NCBI GenBank assembly: GCA_035374585.1 | Contig: DAOSPF010000100.1 | Coordinates: 1-9,104, forward strand | Direction of reading: 5' to 3' | Source of the DNA: JAKPQD01 sp029572965 | GTDB lineage: Bacteria > Bacteroidota > Bacteroidia > Bacteroidales > DTGW01 | DNA length: 9,104 nt | In this document: positions 1-5,933 of the stretch, piece by piece | Layout: each line of letters starts with the position of its first letter | How positions within the stretch are numbered: position 1 is the stretch's first letter | Made by a program: the position numbers and the translations under genes | Notes under the pieces: model-generated | What the model was told of the DNA's origin: nothing | Database searches by the model: none | What the model saw: only the letters and a program-made list of their open reading frames with translations

Positions 1-1053
1 TTTCCATTTACATTTAAATCTCAATTCAGAACGTACATAATTCAAAGTCCACTTGTCGTTGTTTTTGGTATATTTTACAAAGTAATCTGCCCCTAAAATA
101 TCTGTCCGCATAGTCAATGGTTTCTTTTTTACAAACATGCTGCTGGCATATTCGAGCCCATATTCGCTCAAACCGTATTCTATTGCTGTAATTGCAAGGC
201 TTTCTACTTCAATAAATATTTTACCTTTATACAGGGGCAAATTTACATTTTTTCTTTGTTCAAATTCAATTATGTAACATCTTTCGTTGTCTAATGAAAT
301 TTGTCCTGATAATTTTAAGTCGTAATTTTTGAAAAAGTCTTCATTGAAAATGTTTTCAGGGTTTTTGGCAATGTCGAGGAAAAACGGGGTAAGCGGGCCA
401 CCCTGGAGTTTTACCACAATAGTGTCCATTTTCTTAACGTCCTGGCTTTTTCGGCCATACAATACTTTTACCTTATCATCAGTAAATATGTTGTTGTAAG
501 AGGCCTTGTAAGCTTCTAATACAGCTTCTGCAATAGATACATATTTTTTGTTTTGTTGGATAGCTTCACGGTAAAAGCCTGTGTACATGGCTGCTGATTT
601 GCTGTAATTGCGTGGGATTTTAGCAATAGCTTCTTTTATAAGCGTTGCCGGGTCTTCAAGTCGTACAATGATTTCTTGTAAAGAAACAATCTCGGGTTGT
701 AAAGCAATTGCATTGTTTTCAGCCTTTAAACTGCTGATTTCAAGGGTTAAAGTCTTATATCCAAGATGAGTAAAGCAAACTTTTCCATTTGCTTTGTTTT
801 TGGGTACCTTTAACAGGTATTCCCCGTCAGAGTTGGCAATAGTGCCAATGTTGGTTCCTTCAACAAGCACACTTGCATAAACAAGTGCTTTTTTTGTTTC
901 TGCATCTGTTATTTTTCCAGAAAATGAAACGGTTGCTGTGGTATCATTATTTTTTGCGTATAATGATGTTGCACCCATGACTAGCATGACAGTCATGGCA
1001 ATGAGTTTCAATGTAACTCTTGTGCTTTTACCAATTTTAACTACAGTTTTCAT
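1..1053 (-). CDS. Carboxypeptidase-like regulatory-domain protein, exported (3' part missing)
   Basis: I translated this frame directly. It is open for 351 codons from ATG (1053-1051) to the left edge, so the C terminus is missing. Residues 1-33 look like a Sec signal peptide: a basic start (KTVVKIGKSTR), a hydrophobic core (LIAMTVMLVMGA) and likely cleavage after SLYA. Residues about 44-120 match the carboxypeptidase-regulatory-like beta-sandwich of Bacteroidota surface proteins (FSGKITDAETKKALVYASV, then GT.IGTIANSDGEY and HLGYKTLTLEI). A segment with LIKEAIAKIPRNY and TGFYRE (about 136-165) is typical of proteins carrying this domain. The rest looks beta-rich. It is not a TonB receptor as far as can be seen, because no plug domain follows the regulatory domain. 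The product is probably periplasmic or outer-membrane associated; the exact role is unknown. It is divergent from queD. In-frame Met20 and Met23 are alternative starts but would remove the signal peptide's basic region. Confidence 0.82.
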   Translation of the reverse strand, partial: MKTVVKIGKSTRVTLKLIAMTVMLVMGATSLYAKNNDTTATVSFSGKITDAETKKALVYASVLVEGTNIGTIANSDGEYLLKVPKNKANGKVCFTHLGYKTLTLEISSLKAENNAIALQPEIVSLQEIIVRLEDPATLIKEAIAKIPRNYSKSAAMYTGFYREAIQQNKKYVSIAEAVLEAYKASYNNIFTDDKVKVLYGRKSQDVKKMDTIVVKLQGGPLTPFFLDIAKNPENIFNEDFFKNYDLKLSGQISLDNERCYIIEFEQRKNVNLPLYKGKIFIEVESLAITAIEYGLSEYGLEYASSMFVKKKPLTMRTDILGADYFVKYTKNNDKWTLNYVRSELRFKCKWK

Positions 1054-1275
1054 GGCATGTAAATTTAAGATTTATACTAAGTTTTCTTATTGTTTTTGTT
1101 GAAAATTTTACCGGTACTTTCTTTTAGTACTTCACAATTATTTTCATTTCTACCCCTATCGAAAATTGCTTATTTTTGCACTATTCTTTATAAAGCCCTG
1201 AATAATGTCGCTTTTTGGCTAAAAATGAGCTATATTTGAATTAGTTAGGGCTTTGCGTCACAAACCGATTTTTTG
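1054..1275. other. Divergent intergenic region between the regulatory-domain gene and queD
   Basis: These 222 bases separate two divergent genes and should hold promoters for both. On the plus strand there are two exact TAnnTTTG boxes (1171-1178 and 1231-1238), but neither has a convincing TTTG element 19-21 bases upstream. On the minus strand I find no CAAAnnTA box. An inverted repeat, AAAGCCCT (1192-1199) with AGGGCTTT (1247-1254), and a 10-base palindrome CTTTATAAAG (1186-1195) lie here. Nothing resembles a preQ1 riboswitch. Confidence 0.6.
1231..1238 (+). promoter_or_regulatory. Candidate -7 promoter box for queD-queF
   Basis: TATATTTG is an exact match to the Bacteroidota -7 consensus TAnnTTTG and lies 37 bases before the queD ATG. 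The expected upstream TTTG is not at 19-21 bases; the nearest (1214-1217) leaves a 13-base spacer. A second box, TATTTTTG at 1171-1178, is an alternative with an equally poor upstream element. This is inferred from consensus matching only. Confidence 0.33.
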
Positions 1276-1701
1276 ATGAAATACAGAGTTATTAAACAAT
1301 TTACATTTGAAGCTGCCCATAGGTTGTACGAAAATTACCAGGGCAAGTGTACCAACAATCATGGGCATTCATGGCAGATAGCTTTGCATCTTGAGGCTGA
1401 TGAGTTGGATAATAAGGGGATGGTCATTGATTTTACCGAAATGAAAAAGCTCAAAGAATGGATAGACAACGAGCTGGATCATACAACAATCTTGTCTTCG
1501 ACAGACCCAATGGTTGATTATATTAAAGATTCCAAGCAACGGTTGTTTGTTGTAACAGGCAATCCCACATCTGAAGCCATTGGGCGGGTGATATTTGAAA
1601 AAGCAGTTGAGTTTTTTACCAATGATCATGTAAAAGTGGCTAAGGTAGAAATTGCTGAAACATGCACATCTATGGCACAAATAATCAATGATAAGTTATA
1701 A
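1276..1701 (+). CDS. queD: 6-carboxy-5,6,7,8-tetrahydropterin synthase QueD
   Basis: The product is 141 residues, the usual size for QueD/6-pyruvoyl-tetrahydropterin synthase family proteins. In queuosine synthesis QueD converts 7,8-dihydroneopterin triphosphate to 6-carboxy-tetrahydropterin in the cytoplasm. Visible family signatures are FEAAHRL (9-17) with zinc ligand His15; C25-TNN-H29-G-H31, giving the catalytic Cys and two further zinc ligands; MVIDFTEMK (49-57); LDHTTIL (67-73) with the catalytic Asp-His pair; PTSEAI (97-102); and VEIAET (124-129), whose Glu128 should bind the pterin. All expected catalytic and metal residues are present. I chose the ATG at 1276; an in-frame TTG directly before it (1273) would add one residue and is less likely. 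Its stop TAA (1699-1701) shares one base with the queF ATG, indicating co-transcription and coupled translation. QueD rather than eukaryotic-type PTPS is favoured by length, the CxxxHGH motif and the queF neighbour. Confidence 0.95.
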   Translation: MKYRVIKQFTFEAAHRLYENYQGKCTNNHGHSWQIALHLEADELDNKGMVIDFTEMKKLKEWIDNELDHTTILSSTDPMVDYIKDSKQRLFVVTGNPTSEAIGRVIFEKAVEFFTNDHVKVAKVEIAETCTSMAQIINDKL

Positions 1702-2093
1702 TGATGAAGAATAATAAAGAAAAGCAATTTAACTTTCTTGGTAAAAAAGTAACTAAGCCGTCTAAGAAGCTCGATACTTTTGAAACACCTGCAAATATTA
1801 ATTATGTCAAATTTGAAAGCAACGAATTGACCAGTTTTTGCCCTGTTACGGGACAGCCTGATTTTAGCCAGTTTATTCTGGAATATAAACCGGCTCAAAA
1901 GTGCATAGAAAGCAAGAGTTTGAAGCTTTATTTGTGGTCATTCAGGGAGGAAGCCATTTTTGCTGAAAGTTTGGCAAATAAAATGCTGGAAGATATTGTT
2001 GATGCTATTAAACCTGAATGGTGCAAGGTTACTATCATACAGAATGTAAGGGGAGGTTTACAATTGACAGCTATAGCCGAGAATAAGAAATAA
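1701..2093 (+). CDS. queF: preQ0 reductase QueF (NADPH-dependent 7-cyano-7-deazaguanine reductase), short type
   Basis: The 130-residue product belongs to the single-domain (type I, tunnelling-fold) QueF family, which reduces the nitrile of preQ0 to the aminomethyl group of preQ1 using NADPH. Visible signatures are ELTSFCPVTGQPDF (42-55), with the thioimide-forming Cys47 and Asp54; the QueF motif ESKSLKLY (70-77); WSFREE (79-84); and VRGGLQL near the C terminus (116-122). The stretch that normally reads F-H-E reads F87-A88-E89, so the usually conserved His is Ala while the substrate-binding Glu is kept. The lysine-rich N terminus (about 25 residues) is probably flexible. ATG at 1701 overlaps the queD stop by one base; ATG at 1704 is an alternative start. 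No strong terminator follows, only T- and A-rich DNA. Family assignment is firm; activity with the FAE motif is untested here. Confidence 0.93.
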   Translation: MMKNNKEKQFNFLGKKVTKPSKKLDTFETPANINYVKFESNELTSFCPVTGQPDFSQFILEYKPAQKCIESKSLKLYLWSFREEAIFAESLANKMLEDIVDAIKPEWCKVTIIQNVRGGLQLTAIAENKK

Positions 2094-2301
2094 TTTTTTA
2101 TTTTTTGTCAAAAAAATATTACATTTAAAAAACGAAATATTGGAAGATTTCAGCATTGGATAAATGAAGTTGAGATAAATCTGGCTTTCAAAAGAGGTTG
2201 AATGTTTTTTAATGGTCGATTAAGCATAGATTGATGAGATAGCCTGAATTCTTCAGAAATAAAAAGTTTTCAGTGAATTATTTACTAATATATCCAATAC
2301 A
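2094..2301. other. AT-rich intergenic region, no gene seen
   Basis: These 208 bases lie between queF and the 377-residue gene. Directly after queF is a T-run followed by an A-run (about 2095-2117) that could pair as a weak AT-only hairpin but is not a convincing terminator. I found no exact TAnnTTTG box, no GC-rich hairpin and no credible small ORF, so whether the downstream gene has its own promoter here is unresolved. Confidence 0.5.
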
Positions 2302-3435
2302 ATGAAGTGGTTAAAAATATTAGCAGGGAGCATAATAGTAGTATTTCTTTCATTATTACTTACTACTTATGTCATTTGGTTAGGATATCCCAAAAAGAAA
2401 ATTAATATCCTTATTTTAGATAAAACAGTACCAGACCTTACTTATAAAAAGCATGCCTCGTTGGTTTGGGTGCTTAACAACAGCAGGTTTGTCAAGAATG
2501 ATGGCAGTAATTATAGCTTATCAAAGGATTATTATGGTTTTCACCCATTGAAACCTATCAGCGATTATCAATATGAGATAAAACGCATAAGCCTTGAATC
2601 TGTAGATAGTATGGCCAATGTTTACGATGCTGTTTATTTTGCCGATGCACGGGGTGTTTATTTCAATGAATGGTTCAGGGGGTTTAGGCAACGAACAGAA
2701 AATTCTTTGATAGAAGGGGGCTTTAATCAAAATGATTTTCTCTTACTAAAGGCAATGCACCAAAAACAAAAGTTGGTGATAGCTGAATTTAATATTTTGC
2801 AAAAGCCGACTTCAGACCTTATCAGCTACAAAGCACAAGAACTGTTTGGTGTAGCATCTACAGGATGGATTGGTTGCTATTATGCTTCTTTAGACTCTTC
2901 CAATATTCCTGTGAATATTCTTAACCTGTATTATGAACAAACTGGAAATAGTTGGAGTTATAGTGGAGAAGGCGTAATATTTTACAATTTCAACCAGGTA
3001 GTTGTGTTGTCGGCAAAAGAACACATGAATTCAGCAATGCCTATTATTTCTTCAAAAAACAATGAATTGATGGATAAAGTCCCTGATGTTGCTGATTTTA
3101 CTTCCAATTTTGAAGTGCTAACTGTTGCAGATTCAATGGATGTTGTTGCCGAATTTCAGCTTAACGTGAATTCTGTTGGCGACTCCATCATTTCTGCTAT
3201 GGGCATTAAGTCTAACTTTCCGGCTATCATTATCAACAAAGGGAAAGCTTTGAATACGGTATATTTTGCCGGAGATTTTAATGATGTTGATTTACCATAT
3301 TATTCTTCGAGGTTGGCCAATAGCAGGCAATTACTTAAATATCTCTCAAGTGATAAGAAGAAAATATTTTTTAACGAGTATTATTTTCCTTTGATAGAAA
3401 ACATTTTCAAGAAATATACTGAAAACAAGAAATGA
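2302..3435 (+). CDS. Membrane-anchored extracytoplasmic protein of unknown function
   Basis: The product is 377 residues. Residues 6-28 form one hydrophobic segment (KILAGSIIVVFLSLLLTTYV), followed by PKKK, consistent with an N-terminal signal anchor and a large domain outside the inner membrane. The soluble part alternates beta strands and helices: INILILDKTVPD (34-45), VWVLNN (55-60), DYYGF (76-80), YDAVYFADARGVY (108-120), EGGFNQNDFLLLK (138-150), KLVIAEFN (157-164), LFGV (181-184), TGWIGCYYASLD (187-198), GEGVIFY and VVVLS (222-237), and VYFAGDFND near 320. This strand order resembles glutamine-amidotransferase-like/beta-galactosidase-trimerisation-like folds, but I see no catalytic Cys-His-Glu set, so an enzymatic role cannot be claimed. 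No named family is recognised. The DUF6588-like gene begins 37 bases downstream, so the two may share a transcript. Confidence 0.78.
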   Translation: MKWLKILAGSIIVVFLSLLLTTYVIWLGYPKKKINILILDKTVPDLTYKKHASLVWVLNNSRFVKNDGSNYSLSKDYYGFHPLKPISDYQYEIKRISLESVDSMANVYDAVYFADARGVYFNEWFRGFRQRTENSLIEGGFNQNDFLLLKAMHQKQKLVIAEFNILQKPTSDLISYKAQELFGVASTGWIGCYYASLDSSNIPVNILNLYYEQTGNSWSYSGEGVIFYNFNQVVVLSAKEHMNSAMPIISSKNNELMDKVPDVADFTSNFEVLTVADSMDVVAEFQLNVNSVGDSIISAMGIKSNFPAIIINKGKALNTVYFAGDFNDVDLPYYSSRLANSRQLLKYLSSDKKKIFFNEYYFPLIENIFKKYTENKK

Positions 3436-3472
3436 AATAAATAACCAAATAACCTATAAATAAATAAACATT

Positions 3473-4444
3473 ATGAAGAAAATAATCTTAAAACTTACGC
3501 TTGGGCTATTTGTTGCAGGTTTTGCATGCAATGCATACAGCCAGCTTGATGATGTGACAAAAGTGTTGAACGGAGGCGATGCTGATGCCCAAAAGCTTAT
3601 GCAAGCGTATGCAGAGCCAATGGGAAAAGGCTTTGCCCTTAGCTTGACCAATGGATGGTACAATACNNNNNNNNNNNNNNNNNNNNNNNNNNNNNNNNNN
3701 NNNNNNNNNNNNNNNNNNNNNNNNNNNNNNNNNNNNNNNNNNNNNNNNNNNNNNNNNNNNNNNNNNAGCTTTGTTCCTATGGCTCAAATTCAGGCTGGCA
3801 TTGGTTTGCCGTTTGGCAATGAAATTATTGTCAGGTTTATGCCAACAATTAAACTGAATGCAAGTTCTTTTAATTTGAAATTAGGCTCATGGGGTGTTGG
3901 TGTTAAACACGACATTAAACAATGGATTCCGGTGGCAAAAGAAGTTCCTTTTTGGGGCTTAAGTGCTTTGGTATCTTATACAAGTTTTAAAGCAACTTCT
4001 TCAGGAGTACTTTTAACTCCAGATGAAAGCATGTATTATGCTGATCAGCTTAATAAAATAGATTGCAGTGGACAAGGAGTTGAGCTTAATGCCAGTGCTA
4101 TGATGTTTGGTATCCAGGCTTCTTCAGATATTCCAATTATTAATGTTTATGGAGGTATTGGACTTGTTTCAGCTTCTTCTAATATTAAGTTAACAGGTAA
4201 TTATCCTATTCCTGTACATCCAACTCCACAAGAAGCTATCAACAGAGGCTCTTCAAAATTTTTGGTTAATACTGATCCTAAAGTTTATAAAGATCCTATA
4301 GACATGAAATTTTCTTCAAAAACTGCTTTTCGTGCCAATATTGGTTTGCGCTTGAAATTAGCACTTCTTACTATTCATGGAGATATTTCAGTGTGTGATA
4401 GCTACACTCTTTACTCTGCTGGGCTTGGTATTAGTTTTAGGTAA
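3473..4444 (+). CDS. DUF6588-like secreted/outer-membrane beta-rich protein (interrupted by assembly gap)
   Basis: The frame encodes 323 codons if the N-run is counted as written; true length is unknown. Residues 1-23 are a Sec signal peptide (KK start, hydrophobic LTLGLFVAGFA, probable cleavage at AYS-Q). The next segment, LNGGDADAQKLMQAYAEPM then GFALSLTNGWYN, and the post-gap part (AQIQAGIGLPFG, VRFMPTIKL, GSWGVGVKHDIKQWIP) resemble the Bacteroidota DUF6588 family, recalled from memory rather than searched. The remainder alternates short amphipathic strands (LSALVSYTSF, IINVYGGIGLV, FRANIGLRLKLALLTIHGD) and ends GLGISFR, as in outer-membrane beta-barrels. The gap starts in codon 65, whose visible bases ACN fix Thr. 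The reading frame after the gap (3767 onward) is long and clearly coding. A strong hairpin terminator follows. Function is unknown. Confidence 0.8.
   Translation: MKKIILKLTLGLFVAGFACNAYSQLDDVTKVLNGGDADAQKLMQAYAEPMGKGFALSLTNGWYNXXXXXXXXXXXXXXXXXXXXXXXXXXXXXXXXXXSFVPMAQIQAGIGLPFGNEIIVRFMPTIKLNASSFNLKLGSWGVGVKHDIKQWIPVAKEVPFWGLSALVSYTSFKATSSGVLLTPDESMYYADQLNKIDCSGQGVELNASAMMFGIQASSDIPIINVYGGIGLVSASSNIKLTGNYPIPVHPTPQEAINRGSSKFLVNTDPKVYKDPIDMKFSSKTAFRANIGLRLKLALLTIHGDISVCDSYTLYSAGLGISFR
3667..3766. other. Assembly gap of 100 N
   Basis: Exactly 100 undetermined bases interrupt the DUF6588-like gene. A round 100 is the common placeholder for a gap of unknown size, so the real missing length may differ. 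If the gene is intact, the missing length must be one more than a multiple of three, because the gap begins at the third base of codon 65 and the downstream frame begins at 3767. Confidence 0.97.
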
Positions 4445-4465
4445 TATTTACACTTAGATATAAGT

Positions 4466-4498
4466 AAAAAGGCTGTTTCATTGAGACAGCCTTTTTTT
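4466..4498 (+). terminator. Rho-independent terminator after the DUF6588-like gene
   Basis: A stem pairs AAAAAGGCTGTTTC (4466-4479) with GAGACAGCC plus T-run (4483-4496) around the three-base loop ATT. There are 14 pairs with a single G-T wobble, and the right arm ends in seven T (4492-4498). It starts 21 bases after the stop codon and is a textbook intrinsic terminator for the plus-strand block. The leading A-run gives it partial function in the opposite direction. Confidence 0.88.
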
Positions 4499-4501
4499 AT
4501 A

Positions 4502-4543
4502 ATAAAAGCCCTTGCAAATAATAATGTTTACAAGGGCTTTTAT
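4502..4543 (-). terminator. Terminator hairpin after pfkA, probably bidirectional
   Basis: ATAAAAGCCCTTG (4502-4514) pairs perfectly with CAAGGGCTTTTAT (4531-4543), 13 pairs with a 16-base loop. Read on the minus strand it begins 13 bases after the pfkA stop codon and ends in TTTTATTAT. On the plus strand the right arm also ends in TTTTAT, so it can back up the preceding terminator. It insulates the convergent transcripts. Confidence 0.78.
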
Positions 4544-4556
4544 ACATTTAGCTATA

Positions 4557-5531
4557 TTATACCAGTCTTTTAGCCACATCGAGCAACGATTGGCTAACTT
4601 CACGGTTTTGTTTAACAGTTTTACTTAGAGGTACATGAACTATTTCTCCACTCTGAATGCCTATCATAATGCTTTTCTGATCATCCAAAAGTGCTTCAAC
4701 AGCTGCTACGCCTAATCGACTGGCAGACACACGATCGTAGGCTGTGGGGCTTCCGCCTCGCTGGATATGCCCTAAGATGGTAACTCGTACATCAAGGCTG
4801 GGAAATGTTTGACGCACTTTTTCTGCTATTTCAAAGGTAGTACCTTCGGTATGACCTTCTGCAACTAAGATAATGCTCGATTTGTTTTGCCTTTCGGGAG
4901 AAGACAAGAGTTGCATCAAACTGTCAAGTTGTCCTTTTACTTCAGGGATAAGAATAGCTTCTGCTCCACAGGCTATACCTCCATGCAAAGCCACAAATCC
5001 TGCTTCGCGCCCCATTACTTCAATAAAGAACACCCGATTGTGCGAACTTGCTGTATCCCGGATTTTATCAACAGCTTCCATTACTGTATTTAAGCAAGTG
5101 TCGTAACCTATGGTATAATTAGTACCAAACATATCATTGTCAATAGTGCCTGGCAACCCTACAACAGGTATATCAAATTCGAGCGAAAACTCAGTAGCAC
5201 CCTTAAAAGAGCCATCACCACCAATTACCACTAATGCATCAATCCCAATTGCTTTGAGATTTTCATAAGCTTGCTGACGGAATTCATATTCGCGAAAACG
5301 CTTGCTTCGTGCAGTTTTTAATATAGTGCCACCCTTTTGAAGGATTCCACTTACATCGCCCGAAAGTAACCGACGAATGTCGGCATCTATCATTCCTTCG
5401 TATCCCCGCATTATGCCATAAACTTCAAGCCCGTTGCTAATTCCGGCACGTGTTACAGCACGTATGGCAGCATTCATTCCGGGGGCATCTCCTCCCGATG
5501 TTAAAACTCCAATTTTTTTAATTTTTCTCAT
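4557..5531 (-). CDS. pfkA: ATP-dependent 6-phosphofructokinase PfkA
   Basis: The product is 324 residues, about the length of the classic bacterial homotetrameric enzyme, which phosphorylates fructose 6-phosphate to fructose 1,6-bisphosphate in glycolysis. Motifs in order: TSGGDAPGMNAAIR (11-24, nucleotide-binding loop), KGGTILKTARS (66-76), GGDGS (104-108, Mg-ATP), PGTIDND (127-133, catalytic base Asp131), SSHNR (162-166), MGR (173-175, sugar phosphate binding), VAEG (223-226, Glu225) and LGHIQRGGSPTAYDR (253-267, His255 and Arg258). Gly107 in GGDGS and Gly128 in PGTIDND are the residues typical of ATP-dependent enzymes; PPi-dependent ones carry Asp and Lys there. Arg24, Arg28 and Glu191 align by eye with allosteric-site residues of the E. 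coli enzyme, so effector control is plausible. It is preceded by a 402-base non-coding leader and ends at a shared terminator region. Confidence 0.97.
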   Translation of the reverse strand: MRKIKKIGVLTSGGDAPGMNAAIRAVTRAGISNGLEVYGIMRGYEGMIDADIRRLLSGDVSGILQKGGTILKTARSKRFREYEFRQQAYENLKAIGIDALVVIGGDGSFKGATEFSLEFDIPVVGLPGTIDNDMFGTNYTIGYDTCLNTVMEAVDKIRDTASSHNRVFFIEVMGREAGFVALHGGIACGAEAILIPEVKGQLDSLMQLLSSPERQNKSSIILVAEGHTEGTTFEIAEKVRQTFPSLDVRVTILGHIQRGGSPTAYDRVSASRLGVAAVEALLDDQKSIMIGIQSGEIVHVPLSKTVKQNREVSQSLLDVAKRLV

Positions 5532-5585
5532 TTCTATATTTTATTTCAACTTCCAATGTAAAATATTTTACTTTTTATAAACCTT

Positions 5586-5602
5586 TCCCGTCATAGACGG
5601 GA
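5586..5602. repeat. Short GC-rich perfect hairpin in the pfkA leader
   Basis: TCCCGTC and GACGGGA form seven perfect pairs around the loop ATA. It lies 55-71 bases before the pfkA start, read on the minus strand. It is not followed by a T-run in either direction, so it is unlikely to be an intrinsic terminator. It could be a leader stem-loop or a copy of a dispersed genomic repeat. Confidence 0.65.
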
Positions 5603-5626
5603 CTATCTGGTTTAGAAATTGTTTGA

Positions 5627-5644
5627 TGCAATTTTTTAATTGCA
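5627..5644. repeat. Inverted repeat TGCAATT-TTTT-AATTGCA
   Basis: Two perfect 7-base arms flank a TTTT spacer, about 96-113 bases upstream of pfkA. The symmetry and size fit either a small RNA hairpin or a dimeric regulator's operator. No protein is identified that would bind it. Confidence 0.5.
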
Positions 5645-5659
5645 GGTTTTCAATTTCTT

Positions 5660-5671
5660 ATGCTTAAGCAT
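5660..5671. repeat. Perfect 12-base palindrome ATGCTTAAGCAT
   Basis: A 12-base perfect palindrome with no spacer lies about 130 bases upstream of pfkA, next to the TGCAATT inverted repeat. It could be an operator half of a clustered control region, but AT-rich DNA yields such palindromes by chance at moderate frequency. Confidence 0.4.
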
Positions 5672-5699
5672 TTGTTAATATGGCATTAAACATTGATAG

Positions 5700-5727
5700 C
5701 AAAAATCATACAACAAAAATTATACAA
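5700..5727. repeat. Tandem 14-base duplication upstream of pfkA
   Basis: CAAAAATCATACAA (5700-5713) is followed immediately by CAAAAATTATACAA (5714-5727), matching at 13 of 14 positions. The minus-strand reading contains TATAATTTTTG and TATGATTTTTG, each one base longer than a -7 box. It may be slippage, or paired binding or promoter sites. Confidence 0.6.
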
Positions 5728-5933
5728 AAAGCACAGGTGCCCTAAAAAATTACGGTCAAAAACAAAAGGGATGCATGTATTAATTTTTTTTAAGATTTTA
5801 TTTGTGGTGTCTCAAATATGCTTTTTCTGAGGTGGTGTAAGTAATAAATAGCTGATTTTTAAAGTCTTATTGTTCGAATATTGTCAAATAAATAATTTTT
5901 AAGGGCAAAAATAAAATTTAAATTGCAGTATTT

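Larger units (their letters stand above)
5532..5933. other. 402-base non-coding region upstream of pfkA with several small repeats
   Basis: No credible ORF or RNA gene is visible. The pfkA-proximal half contains, in plus-strand order, a GC-rich hairpin (5586-5602), an inverted repeat (5627-5644), a 12-base palindrome (5660-5671), an imperfect inverted pair TGTTAAT/ATTAAACA (5673-5692) and a 14-base tandem duplication (5700-5727). The distal half (5730-5933) is plain AT-rich DNA. The only exact minus-strand -7 box (CAAAAATA on the plus strand, 5906-5913) is about 375 bases from pfkA and lacks a partner element, so the pfkA promoter is not identified. No GC-rich terminator follows the HhH gene. 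Confidence 0.6.

Noticed and set aside
1054..1275. Possible preQ1 riboswitch ahead of queD-queF
   Set aside because: The genes are right for it, but I see neither the short hairpin with a C-rich loop nor the A-rich tail of the preQ1-I class, nor a preQ1-II-like fold.
1369..1898. Minus-strand open frames across queD and queF
   Set aside because: They overlap genes with unmistakable QueD and QueF motifs and have cysteine- and histidine-rich, motif-free translations typical of antisense shadows.
3436..3472. Repeated AAATAAATAA blocks before the DUF6588-like gene as a possible binding site
   Set aside because: Low-complexity AT-rich DNA in a 37-base gap; such repeats are expected by chance.
3454..3857. 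Other open frames spanning the N-run
   Set aside because: They exist only because N bases cannot create stops; the flanking coding signal belongs to the DUF6588-like frame.
4557..5531. PPi-dependent phosphofructokinase
   Set aside because: GGDGS and PGTIDND carry Gly at both diagnostic positions, which indicates the ATP-dependent type.
5870..5933. TTGACA-like -35 element on the minus strand near 5881
   Set aside because: No matching -10 at 16-18 bases, and this consensus is not the one used by Bacteroidota housekeeping promoters.
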